Positions 8,439 to 17,508 are shown, numbered from the stretch's first letter. The stretch: 64,000 nt of DNA from Gammaproteobacteria bacterium (GCA_025359565.1 JANYFY010000001.1:1-64000); one strand, 5' to 3'. The notes: a model not told the origin generated them from the sequence alone. Translations and numbers: made by a program.

Positions 8439-8888
8439 AACCCTAGTGTAAGGGGCCTTGTGCTAAGGGCTAGTCGCTTGGGGTAACCGGGACGCGCTCG
8501 CGTACCTCACGCGTCGGAAATCTGCCAGCTTGGCGAAGTTGCGGTCAAATGTAGCAACCGTCAATAACGCGTATTCCTGAGTCTGCTCCGAGTTCGCCCA
8601 GATGGCTCGCACGCCTGTTGGGGCGTCGTCGCGATCCCCAACTCGAGTACATCCTCGCAGATCATCCCAGCGTCGCGGAGCGAGTTACGCAATGGGTTGC
8701 GCGAACGGCTGAGCGCAAAATCTGGACCTGTAGCAATGATGACGGCGCGGCAAAAAATGTGCGTATCGCGCTGCACGCCATGCCGTAAACACCTATGCAG
8801 ATGACAGAATAGTAATTCCGGCCTGGACCCACTACCGTTAGCCTAAGGGTTCTCCCAACCGGACGGTCAGATCGAATAGGCGAAGAAT
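8439..8888. other. Intergenic region, possible decayed PIN-domain toxin
   Basis: This 450-base stretch separates the kinase operon from sbp. On the minus strand around 8460-8640 a frame reads AIWANSEQTQEYALLTVATFDRNFAKL in two overlapping pieces (IWANSEQTQEYALLTV, then ATFDRNFAKLADFRRV). The second piece recalls the last acidic motif of VapC/PIN toxins. No start, no N-terminal aspartate motif and no antitoxin are visible, so at most it is a relic. The rest must hold the promoters of the kinase operon and of sbp; I see no convincing sites. Confidence 0.3.
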
Positions 8889-9953
8889 ATGTTTGAAATC
8901 AGTAGGCGAAGGGCCGCGCGGCAGTATTTCTGGGGCGCATCGCTATCGCTATCGCTATCGGCAGCGGCAGCGGCATTGGCATTGGTTGCGGGGCTGCTGG
9001 GGTCCGTGGCTCAGGCCGCTGCCATCAGCCTGCTGAACGTATCCTATGATCCGACCCGCGAGTTGTACGAGGACTACAACAAGGCGTTTGCCACCTATTG
9101 GAAGGCCAAGTCCGGCGACGATGTGACGGTAAATCAAAGTCACGGCGGTTCGGGCAAACAGGCCCGATCGGTGATCGACGGCCTGCCGGCGGACGTGGTG
9201 ACCCTGGCCCTTGCCTACGATGTCGACGCGCTGGCGAGTCAGGGGGCTCTAATTCCTGCCAATTGGCAGAGCCGCCTACCGTCCAACAGCACGCCGTACA
9301 CTTCGGCAATCGTGTTTCTGGTGCGCAAGGGAAATCCCAAGAAGATTCGCGACTGGAGTGATCTGGTACGGCCGGGCCTTGAGGTTATCACCTCGAACCC
9401 GAAGACCTCGGGCGGTGCGCGCTGGAACTATTTGGCCGCCTGGGCCTGGGCTCTGAAACAACCCGGTGGTACTGACGCAACGGCCGAAGCATTCGTCAAG
9501 AAGCTATACAAGAACGTGCCGGTGCTTGATTCCGGTGCGCGCGGCTCGACAGTGACCTTCGTCGAACGGGGAATTGGCGACGTGCTGCTAGCGTGGGAGA
9601 GTGAAGCGTTCCTCGCGGTGAAGGAATTAGGGCACGCGAAGCTCGATATCGTGGCGCCATCGCTCAGCATCCTCGCTGAGCCTCCGGTCGCGGTGGTCGA
9701 CAAAGTGGTCGACAAGCGCGGTACCCGCAAAGTGGCAGAAGCGTATTTGAAATACCTGTACTCCAAGGAAGGCCAGGAAATCGCGGCAAAACACTTTTAT
9801 CGGCCTCGGGATCTCGAGGTGGCGGCGAAGTACGCCAACCAATTTCCGACCCTTCCCCTCGTGACCATCGACGCCGTGTTCGGAGGGTGGAGCAAAGCGC
9901 AGGCCACGCATTTTTCGGATGGCGGTACCTTTGACCGAATATATAGTCAGTGA
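8889..9953 (+). CDS. sbp: Sulfate/thiosulfate ABC transporter periplasmic binding protein
   Basis: The 354-residue protein has a long signal peptide (about 1-43, cleavage after AQA). The mature protein opens with [20 protein letters not shown], the hallmark of sulfate-binding proteins, followed by [20 protein letters not shown] with the conserved sulfate-contacting residues. It continues through [20 protein letters not shown] to the C-terminal AKHFYRPRD motif. It captures sulfate or thiosulfate in the periplasm and delivers it to CysT/CysW encoded directly downstream. The signal peptide is coded partly by CGCTAT hexamer repeats (about 8940-8960), in frame and harmless. The gene sits 54 bases before cysT. 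Confidence 0.92.
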   Translation: MFEISRRRAARQYFWGASLSLSLSAAAAALALVAGLLGSVAQAAAISLLNVSYDPTRELYEDYNKAFATYWKAKSGDDVTVNQSHGGSGKQARSVIDGLPADVVTLALAYDVDALASQGALIPANWQSRLPSNSTPYTSAIVFLVRKGNPKKIRDWSDLVRPGLEVITSNPKTSGGARWNYLAAWAWALKQPGGTDATAEAFVKKLYKNVPVLDSGARGSTVTFVERGIGDVLLAWESEAFLAVKELGHAKLDIVAPSLSILAEPPVAVVDKVVDKRGTRKVAEAYLKYLYSKEGQEIAAKHFYRPRDLEVAAKYANQFPTLPLVTIDAVFGGWSKAQATHFSDGGTFDRIYSQ

Positions 9954-10007
9954 CGCCTGCGTTGCCGGCTATCATCCCTCCTGATATTGACCATTCAGGG
10001 GATCGGT

Positions 10008-10877
10008 ATGACGACGTCCACCGCGACGATCGAGAATGCGACGGGGGTGCGGGGCTCCGCACGACGTGTGATACCCGGCTTTGGCCTGACGCTGGGGTAC
10101 ACCATGGTGTATCTATCGTTAATAGTGCTGATTCCACTGTCCGCCACGTTCATCCGCAGCTTAGAACTGGGTGGGGGACACTTCTGGGCCGTAGTCACCG
10201 CACCTCGAGTACTCGCCTCGCTGAAGCTGAGTTTTGGCGCGGCGTTGTTTGCCGCTCTGATTAACGCAGTCTTCGGATTGATCATTTCTTGGGTTCTGGT
10301 GCGCTACTCTTTTCCCTTCAAGCGCCTGATCGACGCGATGGTGGATCTACCGTTTGCACTGCCGACGGCCGTGGCCGGCATCGCACTGACTGCGCTTTAT
10401 GCGCCCAATGGATGGCTCGGGCACCTTCTGCAACCCTTGGGAATCAAAGTAGCATTCACGCCATTGGGCGTCGTCGTGGCGCTGATCTTCATAGGGCTGC
10501 CGTTCGTCGTTCGTACTTTACAGCCCGTGCTCGAGGATCTCGATCGCGAGGTAGAGCAAGCCGCGGCCACGTTGGGTGCGTCGGAATGGCAGACCTTCTC
10601 TCGTGTCACACTGCCCGCCCTGTGGCCAGCCTTGCTCACGGGCTTCGCGCTGGCGTTCGCGCGCGGGGTGGGGGAGTACGGATCGGTGGTCTTCATTGCG
10701 GGCAACATGCCCATGAAGTCAGAGATCGCGCCGTTGTTAATCATTACCAAGCTGGAGCAATACGACTATGCCGGTGCGACCGCCATCGCCGTCGTCATGT
10801 TGATGTTATCGTTTGGTCTAATGCTCGGCATCAACGCGCTGCAAAACTGGGCGCTCACGCGCAACAGTATCCGTTGA
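10008..10877 (+). CDS. cysT: Sulfate ABC transporter permease CysT
   Basis: The product of about 289 residues is an inner-membrane permease with six predicted helices and the BPD_transp_1 signature [20 protein letters not shown], the loop that touches the ATPase. [19 protein letters not shown] and [18 protein letters not shown] are typical of CysT (CysU). I chose the ATG with a GGGGAT sequence before it over the TTG seven codons upstream. It forms the import channel with CysW for sulfate bound by Sbp. Confidence 0.92.
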   Translation: MTTSTATIENATGVRGSARRVIPGFGLTLGYTMVYLSLIVLIPLSATFIRSLELGGGHFWAVVTAPRVLASLKLSFGAALFAALINAVFGLIISWVLVRYSFPFKRLIDAMVDLPFALPTAVAGIALTALYAPNGWLGHLLQPLGIKVAFTPLGVVVALIFIGLPFVVRTLQPVLEDLDREVEQAAATLGASEWQTFSRVTLPALWPALLTGFALAFARGVGEYGSVVFIAGNMPMKSEIAPLLIITKLEQYDYAGATAIAVVMLMLSFGLMLGINALQNWALTRNSIR

Positions 10878-10896
10878 GCGAAGCGTCGCCATTTCT

Positions 10897-11799
10897 GTGA
10901 GCTACAACTTTCAAACGTCTTATAGCACCGCCAGTCGCAAGCGCCCGCGTCGGCTGTACCTCGGGCGTATCATTTTGATCGCCGTGACGCTGGCATTTCT
11001 CGCCGCCTTCCTGTTACTGCCGCTGTTGGCCGTGTTCACGCAAGCCCTCGCCAAAGGCGTGGGCGCCTACCTCGCAGCAATTAGCGATCCCTTGGCCTGG
11101 TCGGCAATTAAGTTGACATTGTGGGTCGCCGCCATCGCCGTGCCGCTCAATCTCGTCTTCGGTGTCGCTGCCGCGTGGGCGATTGCGAAATTCGATTTTC
11201 GCGGCAAGAGCACGCTAATCACGTTGATCGATTTGCCGTTCGCCGTGTCGCCCGTCATCGCTGGGCTGATCTACATTCTGATATTCGGGGCGCATGGTTG
11301 GTTCGGGCCATTCCTGCAAGCGCACGACATCCGCATCGTGTTCGCAGTGCCGGGAATCGTCCTGGCGACGATATTCGTCACCTTTCCGTTCGTCGCACGC
11401 GAGCTCATCCCTGTGATGCAGGCTCAGGGCAAGGATGACGAGGAGACCGCGCTGTCCTTGGGCGCAAATGGCTGGCAGACCTTTTGGCGTGTGACCTTTC
11501 CGAACATTCGCTGGGGATTGCTGTACGGAGTACTACTCTGCAATGCGCGCGCCATGGGAGAATTCGGCGCGGTCTCGGTGGTGTCAGGGCATATCCGCGG
11601 GCTCACCAACACCGTGCCGCTGCACGTCGAGATTCTTTATAACGAATACAATTACACCGCCGCCTTCGCAGTGGCTTCGTTGCTCGCGTTGCTGGCGCTG
11701 CTGACTTTGGCAGGCAAAAGCATTCTAGAATGGCGAGAACCGGAGCTGTATCACGCCGCGCGGCGCCAGCAAGCCATTCAACGGACTCGCCGCAGTTGA
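10897..11799 (+). CDS. cysW: Sulfate ABC transporter permease CysW
   Basis: The 300-residue permease starts at GTG, 19 bases after cysT. It has six membrane segments, the ATPase-coupling loop [20 protein letters not shown], and [18 protein letters not shown] with [18 protein letters not shown], which together identify CysW. It pairs with CysT. The next gene is an amino acid permease, not the expected ATPase CysA, so the energising subunit must be supplied from elsewhere. Confidence 0.92.
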   Translation: MSYNFQTSYSTASRKRPRRLYLGRIILIAVTLAFLAAFLLLPLLAVFTQALAKGVGAYLAAISDPLAWSAIKLTLWVAAIAVPLNLVFGVAAAWAIAKFDFRGKSTLITLIDLPFAVSPVIAGLIYILIFGAHGWFGPFLQAHDIRIVFAVPGIVLATIFVTFPFVARELIPVMQAQGKDDEETALSLGANGWQTFWRVTFPNIRWGLLYGVLLCNARAMGEFGAVSVVSGHIRGLTNTVPLHVEILYNEYNYTAAFAVASLLALLALLTLAGKSILEWREPELYHAARRQQAIQRTRRS

Positions 11800-11890
11800 C
11801 GGCATCGATTGGGCTGTGCCCATCGGCGGGTCGCTTGCCTGACCGATTGCCTGTCGAAGCACCCGAAGCGGTCTTGCAGGTTCTTATCCA

Positions 11891-13249
11891 ATGTCGGAGT
11901 ATGTATTTATGACTGTCAATCGTTCATCTCCGCGCCCACAGCTCAACGTCTGGCACGCCGCTTCAGTGTGCGTCGGCATGGTAATCGGTGCAGGAATCTT
12001 CTCGTCAACGCCCGCCGCTGCTGCGAACCTACCGAATGGAGTCGTGCTGCTTCTGGTGTGGGCGGCGGCCGGCGCGCTATCCCTGGCTGGCGCCCTTTGC
12101 TTCGCCGAGATGGCGGCTGCATTTCCGGACACCGGTGGGGATTATCATTTTCTGTGTCGCGCGTACGGTCATAAGGTTGGATTCCTGTTCGCCTGGTCGC
12201 GGTTTGCGGTAATTCACACAGGATCCATGTCGATGTTGGCATTTGTGTTCGGCGACTACCTGAGCACTGTCGTTCATTTGGGTCCTATGGGCAGCGCAAT
12301 TATTGCCACGTCGACTGTCGTTGCACTAGTCGCAGTTAATCTTGCAGGTCTACGTTTCGGGATTGGCGCCCAGGTCATACTCACCAGCATTGTTCTGGCT
12401 GGCTTAATGAGCGTGGGTATTGCGGGTTTATGGGATACGTTGTACGCCCTACCATCCGCCACGCCCATGAGTACGCCGCGCAGCATTCCGGATGTGCACT
12501 GGGGCCAAGCGCTTGTCTATGTATTTCTAGCCTATGGTGGCTGGAGCGATGCCGCTACGTTATCAGCAGAAATGACCGATGGCAGCCGTGGCATCACTCG
12601 CGCACTCGTCTATGGAATGGCGGTAGTGACCGGCTGCTATTTATTGGTCAATTGGGCGCTCCTGCGCGGACTTGGATTTGACGGGCTGAGTGCTGCCAAT
12701 GCACCTGCGGCTGATCTGATGCTGCGGACATTCGGTCGCCCCGGCGAATTGTTTATCGTCGCAGTCGTCGCGATCACCGCAATCACTGCGATGAACGCTC
12801 TGCTCATCGCCGGTGCGCGCACCACCTACGCAGCAGCTCGGGACACCGGTGCCTTCGGCCGTCTCGGACACTGGCATGAAAAGCGCGGAACGCCGTCCGC
12901 TTCGATTATTGCGATCGGACTGGTGACCCTGGCGCTGATTGGTTTCGGTGCCTGGACACGACATGGTTTCAAGACAATGGTCGATTATCTGTCGCCGGTA
13001 TACTGGTTCTTCCTGACTTTGAGTGGTGGTGCCTATTTTATTTTGCGCCGACGCCACGGTGCCACACACCGGCCTTTTCGTGCTCCGCTCTACCCCTGGG
13101 TGCCCATTGCGTTCATTGCGAGCAGCGCGTTCGTCTTCTACAGCAGCGTCGCCTACGTCAAGGTCGGCGCCGTGGCCGGTATCGTGGTGATGGCGTTAGG
13201 CATGCTGCTGTCGATCCCATTGCGCTCAGCGAAAGGTTATGGCTCATGA
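11891..13249 (+). CDS. APC-family amino acid/polyamine permease
   Basis: The 452-residue protein has twelve predicted membrane helices. The first carries GMVIGAGIFSSTPAAAANLP, the unwound GxG substrate site typical of the APC superfamily, followed by SLAGALCFAEMAAAFPDTGG. It resembles bacterial LAT-like transporters for amino acids. A second possible ATG lies six codons in. Its stop codon falls inside the first copy of a 19-bp duplication, and the AMP nucleosidase starts in the second copy, so the two are probably co-transcribed. Substrate not determinable from sequence. Confidence 0.85.
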   Translation: MSEYVFMTVNRSSPRPQLNVWHAASVCVGMVIGAGIFSSTPAAAANLPNGVVLLLVWAAAGALSLAGALCFAEMAAAFPDTGGDYHFLCRAYGHKVGFLFAWSRFAVIHTGSMSMLAFVFGDYLSTVVHLGPMGSAIIATSTVVALVAVNLAGLRFGIGAQVILTSIVLAGLMSVGIAGLWDTLYALPSATPMSTPRSIPDVHWGQALVYVFLAYGGWSDAATLSAEMTDGSRGITRALVYGMAVVTGCYLLVNWALLRGLGFDGLSAANAPAADLMLRTFGRPGELFIVAVVAITAITAMNALLIAGARTTYAAARDTGAFGRLGHWHEKRGTPSASIIAIGLVTLALIGFGAWTRHGFKTMVDYLSPVYWFFLTLSGGAYFILRRRHGATHRPFRAPLYPWVPIAFIASSAFVFYSSVAYVKVGAVAGIVVMALGMLLSIPLRSAKGYGS

Positions 13250-13269
13250 AAAAGGTTATGGCTCATGAA
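13232..13269. repeat. 19-bp tandem duplication over the APC/AMP nucleosidase junction
   Basis: The unit AAAGGTTATGGCTCATGAA occurs twice without spacer. Each copy contains ATGA. The first supplies the TGA stop of the permease and the second the ATG of the nucleosidase, so a former four-base stop/start overlap has become a gap. The first ATG now opens a frame of only nine codons. Confidence 0.95.
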
Positions 13270-14041
13270 AGATAAACGTGACATCGTAATGAATTGGCTG
13301 CCGCGCTACACGGGTACGGCGGTTGAGGATTTCGGAGACTACATACTGCTGACCAATTTCGGTTTTTATCTGGAGCTGTTCGCACGCCTAACAGGTGGCG
13401 AGATCCGCGGCCGCGACCGGCCCATGCCAAATTTGACAGCCGACGGAATCACGATGATTAACTTCGGCATGGGTAGCGCTAATGCCGCCACCATCATGGA
13501 CTTGCTATCAGCAATTTCGCCCAAGGCCGCGCTGTTTCTCGGCAAGTGCGGTGGACTGAAAAAGAAAACCATGCTCGGGGGTCTAGTATTGCCAATTGCC
13601 GCGATACGCGGCGAAGGCACCTCGAACGATTACCTGCTACCTGAGGTGCCGGCCTTGCCAGCTTTCAGCCTACAGCGCGCTATTTCCACGGTCATTCGCG
13701 ACCTAGCCTGCGATTACTGGACCGGAACGGTTTACACAACCAACCGGCGCGTTTGGGAGCACGATGACGAATTTAAAGCGTATCTGGTGCGAACGCGGGC
13801 GATGGCTATCGACATGGAAACCGCAACGATTTTTGCGGCGGGCTTCGCTAATTCGATCCCAACGGGCGCGCTGCTACTCGTCAGCGATCAACCTATGATT
13901 CCGGAAGGCGTCAAGACCGAGCACTCCGACCGGCTAGTGACGGATGAATTTGCCGAACGCCACGTGCGCGTCGGAATCGAGGCGCTGCGCCTGATTCGCA
14001 GGCACGGCAAGAGCGTCAAGCATCTGCGATTCGATGAATGA
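13265..14041 (+). CDS. amn: AMP nucleosidase, short form
   Basis: The 258-residue protein belongs to the nucleoside phosphorylase fold. It has TMINFGMGSANAATIMDLL, the glycine-rich FLGKCGGLKKKTMLGG, MAIDMETATIFAAGF (the methionine-glutamate pair that contacts ribose and base) and LLLVSDQPM. This arrangement fits the short AMP nucleosidase subfamily, which lacks the long N-terminal domain of the E. coli Amn protein. The reaction is AMP plus water to adenine and ribose 5-phosphate. The subfamily name rests largely on homology, so another nucleotide could be the substrate. It overlaps or abuts the TonB receptor gene downstream. Confidence 0.8.
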   Translation: MKDKRDIVMNWLPRYTGTAVEDFGDYILLTNFGFYLELFARLTGGEIRGRDRPMPNLTADGITMINFGMGSANAATIMDLLSAISPKAALFLGKCGGLKKKTMLGGLVLPIAAIRGEGTSNDYLLPEVPALPAFSLQRAISTVIRDLACDYWTGTVYTTNRRVWEHDDEFKAYLVRTRAMAIDMETATIFAAGFANSIPTGALLLVSDQPMIPEGVKTEHSDRLVTDEFAERHVRVGIEALRLIRRHGKSVKHLRFDE

Positions 14042-14112
14042 CCTTAGCTCGAAACGGCATTAGTATTTCGACGACCCGGCCTTATATTATTGGCAATTAT
14101 TCAGGTAACACC

Positions 14113-16638
14113 ATGAACGATATCGTGACCCCACTTCAATCTAGATCCAGACACTTCATGAGCGGCGCGCTCGGCACGCTAATGGGCCTACTGCTTTGTG
14201 CAGGACTGGCGCTGCGCTCAGGGTTAGTGCTGGGCGAGGCGGCAACGCCCGGCGCCGCGACAACGCCCGGCGCCGCGGCTGATAAAGACCCTTTAGAGAC
14301 GGTTACGGTATTTGGCTCGCGGCTGCAAAATCGCACGACTTTTGACAGCGCGGTACCCATTGATGTATTCAAATTATCCGACATCGAAGCGGTTGCGAAT
14401 TCAGGAGAGTTAGGGCAAATCTTGCAGGAGCTCACGCCTGCCATCAACATGCCACGCGCCTCGTCCAGCGGCACATCGGACAGTATTCGTGCCATTCAAC
14501 TGCGCGGCCTTGCGCCCGATCAAACTCTGGTGTTGGTCAATGGCAAACGCTGGCATCCTAACGCGGTGATGGATATAGAAGGTCTGTTTCCGGGCACCGT
14601 AGCGGTCGATCTTAATGCGATCCCCGTCGATGCCGTCGAGCGAATCGAAATACTGCGTGATGGTGCCGGTGCACAGTACGGGAGCGATGCGATCGCGGGG
14701 GTCGTCAATATTGTTTTAAAGCGCGGTAGCGGCTCCGGCGAACTGCATGCAAGCTTTGGCGAAAACCGCTCGGCGTTTGTACCGACTCATCGGACCATCG
14801 TCGACGGAGAAAATCGGACCTTGGGTGCTGATGGAAGCATTCCGCTCGGTGACAGCGGATTTCTGCGCTTTGGCGCCAGCTATCAGAATCGTGGGGCGAC
14901 CAACCGATCCGGCCCAGTGAGTGCCTCCTTCGCGTCCTTCAACTCAACGCCAGCGGACTTGGCGCTCGATGGCCAGGTGTTGTTTCAATCGGGCGACCCG
15001 AAGGTCGAAAATACCGGCGTCTTTTATAATGCTGAATGGCCGTTAGACAATGGCGCCAAGCTGTACTCGTTTGCCACCCTGAACTGGCGTAGCACGCGGG
15101 GCGCAGCTTTTTATCGCTATCCTGGAGACCCGAGCAACGTGCCGGCAATCTACCCCAATGGCTTTCGTCCGGTATCCACCGGGAGTAGTCGCGATTTGGG
15201 CTGGGTCGGCGGCGGGAAGGGCGCAATCGGAGGCTGGGATTTCGATATTTCGGGACGCATAGGAACGAATTTATTTAGCTATGGGCTGGCCCACTCCTTA
15301 AACGCTTCGCTCGGGGCGGTAAGCCCGACACAATTTCACGTGGCAGACTTTGTAACGAGTCAGGCGGGCTTGAACGTCGATCTGACGCGTAAGATTGACG
15401 CTGGACTGTACGCGCCTGCGGTATTCTCGCTTGGCGCCGAGTGGAACGACGAGCATTATCATACCGGTGCCGGCGATCCGGCTTCCTATGCAGCCGGCGC
15501 GAACGTCAGTAATGCTTTCGGCGAGGTGATTCCGCCGGGATCTCAGGGGGATTCTGGCTTGCGCCCGCAGGACGTGGTACATCTACATCGGTCCCTAGGC
15601 GCTGCGTATGCGGAACTGGAAAGCGATGTCACTTCACGCCTGCTCCTCGATTTAGCGGTGCGATATTCAAACTACAGCGACTACGGATCATCAACTACTG
15701 GAAAATTCTCGGTTCGCTACAAGTTGACTGAGAATTTCCTCGTGCGCGGTTCGCTATCGAATAGTTTCCGTGCGCCGGCTTTGGCGCAGACGGGAATTCG
15801 TTTCGCGGTACTCAATTTCAATTCCTCGGGAACCGGACTGTTGAACAATGTCTGGCTGCCGCCGAATGATCCGCTGGCACAACTGCTGGGCGCGCATCCA
15901 CTCAAGGCTGAAACTTCGACAAACGCGACCGTCGGACTCGCCTGGCGAGCGGCGGGTGGTTGGTCGACGACGCTCGACTTCTATCAAATCAAGATTGCCA
16001 ATCGCATCACGCCCACCACACAGATAACGAGTTTCACGCTGCCTGCGCAGAATTACATGAGCGCAAACGGGTTGACCGACATTGGATCGGTGCAGTATCT
16101 AACCAATTCGCTGGATACGACCACGCGCGGCTATGACCTGGTCATCGCCAACGACACCCGTGTGAGCGAAGGCAAATTGCACGCCTCACTGGCCTTCAAT
16201 CGCAACTATTTGCATGAGGACCGTGAGCGCAATCCTACGAACCTTGGCGGGACGGTGTTGATCCCGCTTGAGTACGGTTCACCCGCCACGAAATTAGTGC
16301 TTTCCGGCGAATACGACACCGATCATTGGGGGGTACACGCAGGGGCGACGCGATTTGGCACCGTTTATGCGTTCTCGTTTGACTCTACTTTGCCGACTAT
16401 TAATGGATCAAACGTCCAGCGGTACGCGCCCGAATGGTCTATTGACCTTGAAGGTCGGTGGCATGTGGGTAATGGCCTGACGTTCTCGTTGGGCGGTACG
16501 GACGTGTTCAATCGCTATCCTGATCAGACCGTAGCCGGTAGTAACTATGGCGGTGCGCTACCGTACAATTACGCGCATCCATTGGGCATTAACGGCGCCT
16601 ACTACTACGTGGCGCTGCGAAAACGTTTCGCAAACTAA
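14113..16638 (+). CDS. TonB-dependent outer-membrane receptor
   Basis: From the chosen ATG the product is about 841 residues with a signal peptide (hydrophobic stretch FMSGALGTLMGLLLCAGLAL). An alanine-rich linker and a TonB-box-like ETVTVFGSR lead into a plug domain (IQLRGLAPDQTLVLVNGKRW, IEILRDGAGAQYGSDAIAGV). A 22-strand barrel follows, ending in a C-terminal aromatic-rich strand YYYVALRKRFAN. An in-frame ATG 25 codons upstream overlaps the nucleosidase stop, but that start would bury the signal peptide. The linker is coded by an 18-bp tandem duplication. It imports a scarce ligand across the outer membrane; the neighbours hint at a nucleotide- or amino-acid-containing compound rather than iron, but this is inference. 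Confidence 0.88.
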   Translation: MNDIVTPLQSRSRHFMSGALGTLMGLLLCAGLALRSGLVLGEAATPGAATTPGAAADKDPLETVTVFGSRLQNRTTFDSAVPIDVFKLSDIEAVANSGELGQILQELTPAINMPRASSSGTSDSIRAIQLRGLAPDQTLVLVNGKRWHPNAVMDIEGLFPGTVAVDLNAIPVDAVERIEILRDGAGAQYGSDAIAGVVNIVLKRGSGSGELHASFGENRSAFVPTHRTIVDGENRTLGADGSIPLGDSGFLRFGASYQNRGATNRSGPVSASFASFNSTPADLALDGQVLFQSGDPKVENTGVFYNAEWPLDNGAKLYSFATLNWRSTRGAAFYRYPGDPSNVPAIYPNGFRPVSTGSSRDLGWVGGGKGAIGGWDFDISGRIGTNLFSYGLAHSLNASLGAVSPTQFHVADFVTSQAGLNVDLTRKIDAGLYAPAVFSLGAEWNDEHYHTGAGDPASYAAGANVSNAFGEVIPPGSQGDSGLRPQDVVHLHRSLGAAYAELESDVTSRLLLDLAVRYSNYSDYGSSTTGKFSVRYKLTENFLVRGSLSNSFRAPALAQTGIRFAVLNFNSSGTGLLNNVWLPPNDPLAQLLGAHPLKAETSTNATVGLAWRAAGGWSTTLDFYQIKIANRITPTTQITSFTLPAQNYMSANGLTDIGSVQYLTNSLDTTTRGYDLVIANDTRVSEGKLHASLAFNRNYLHEDRERNPTNLGGTVLIPLEYGSPATKLVLSGEYDTDHWGVHAGATRFGTVYAFSFDSTLPTINGSNVQRYAPEWSIDLEGRWHVGNGLTFSLGGTDVFNRYPDQTVAGSNYGGALPYNYAHPLGINGAYYYVALRKRFAN
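14243..14278. repeat. 18-bp tandem duplication in the TonB receptor linker
   Basis: Two in-frame copies of CAACGCCCGGCGCCGCGA, differing only at the last base, encode the repeated TPGAA linker after the signal peptide. The duplication keeps the frame and only lengthens a flexible region. Confidence 0.95.
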
Positions 16639-16673
16639 GCTGGTTGCATAACATTCTGTACCGTCACTGTGGC

Positions 16674-16702
16674 TGCGCGTATTTGACAGGCTGATACGCG
16701 CA
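16674..16702. terminator. Hairpin downstream of the TonB receptor
   Basis: TGCGCGTAT and ATACGCGCA form a perfect 9-bp stem around an 11-base loop, about 35 bases after the receptor stop. No T-run follows, so termination is uncertain; it could equally be part of the control region of the arsR-like gene downstream. Confidence 0.4.
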
Positions 16703-16723
16703 AATTCAGGGGGTGCAAAATGC

Positions 16724-16754
16724 TTGCATAACATTACACCTTATGGTGTAATGT
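16724..16754 (+). promoter_or_regulatory. Promoter and overlapping ArsR-type operator
   Basis: TTGCAT (16724-16729) and TGTAAT (16747-16752) are spaced 17 bases apart and make a good sigma70-type promoter. Overlapping its spacer and -10 box is the perfect inverted repeat ACATTACACC-TTAT-GGTGTAATGT (16731-16754), the expected shape for an ArsR-type repressor site. Predicted transcription starts near 16759, next to the ATG of the regulator. The dodecamer TTGCATAACATT also occurs about 80 bases upstream, near 16644. Confidence 0.65.
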
Positions 16755-16759
16755 ATTCC

Positions 16760-17083
16760 ATGGAGCAGTTGACCCACGTTTTAAGCGCTATTTCGCATCC
16801 AACTCGACGCGCAATTATCAAGAGACTGGCAAACGGGCCTGCTGGATTCCTAGATCTTGCAGAACCGTTTGATGTCGCGCTTAACGCCGTCACAAAGCAT
16901 TTGAAATTGCTTGAGCGTGCCGGATTGATCGAGCGCGAAAAACAAGGGCGAGAAGTTCTTATCTCTCTTCGCCCTGAAGCACTTCGCTTAGTGTCAGTTT
17001 GGGTGCACGAATATGAGCGTTTTTGGAGTGAAAAGCTTGACCGGTTTGCGGGTTACTTTAAGCAACAAAACAGGAGTAAGTAA
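16760..17083 (+). CDS. ArsR-family transcriptional regulator
   Basis: The protein of about 107 residues is a winged-helix regulator: VLSAISHPTRRAIIKRLANG, then the recognition helix region NAVTKHLKLLERAGLIEREKQGREVL. It lacks the cysteine pairs of the metal-sensing ArsR proteins and resembles the metal-free group that is paired with SRPBCC-domain proteins, as here. I chose the ATG just after the operator; upstream in-frame starts fall inside the promoter. The transcript would then be leaderless or nearly so. It most likely represses itself and the following gene. Confidence 0.85.
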   Translation: MEQLTHVLSAISHPTRRAIIKRLANGPAGFLDLAEPFDVALNAVTKHLKLLERAGLIEREKQGREVLISLRPEALRLVSVWVHEYERFWSEKLDRFAGYFKQQNRSK

Positions 17084-17085
17084 TT

Positions 17086-17508
17086 GTGAGCAGTGCAAAA
17101 ACGATTGAAGTCACGATTGAACGGACGATCCCAGCTCTACCAGGCGAAGTCTTTGACGCGTGGTTAAATCCTAAGATCCCAGGAAACCCCTGGAATATGG
17201 CTGATAAGCTGCTGTTTAATCCCACCGTCGACGGATTTTTCTACTGGGCGATCAAAGGTATGCCTCACTACGGAAGATTTACCGAGGTCAACCGAGCGGC
17301 GCGAATTCAGCATACCTGGATGTCACCCAATACTTCCGGCCAGGAGTCAACGGTAACCGTGACTTTCAAGGAACATAAAAAAGACACGATCATGACGTTG
17401 GTGCATACCGGACTTCCTGACACAGACGGTGCAAGATCACACGAGAAAGGCTGGAACTATTTTTTGGATTTGTTCCGAGGAGAACTTACGGATACTGCTC
17501 GCACTTAA
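17086..17508 (+). CDS. SRPBCC/AHSA1-domain protein
   Basis: The 140-residue product begins IEVTIERTIPALPGEVFDAWL and continues with YGRFTEVNRAARIQHTWMSP and GARSHEKGWNYFLDLFRGEL, the standard course of the AHSA1/START-like hydrophobic-pocket fold. Such proteins bind small lipophilic ligands; no enzyme activity can be assigned. It starts at GTG two bases after the stop of the ArsR-like regulator, so the two form one operon. This pairing is common and suggests ligand-linked control. Confidence 0.82.
   Translation: MSSAKTIEVTIERTIPALPGEVFDAWLNPKIPGNPWNMADKLLFNPTVDGFFYWAIKGMPHYGRFTEVNRAARIQHTWMSPNTSGQESTVTVTFKEHKKDTIMTLVHTGLPDTDGARSHEKGWNYFLDLFRGELTDTART

Noticed and set aside
8940-8963. CGCTAT hexamer repeats in sbp as a phase-variation switch
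   Set aside because: The unit is six bases, so copy changes keep the reading frame and only alter signal peptide length.
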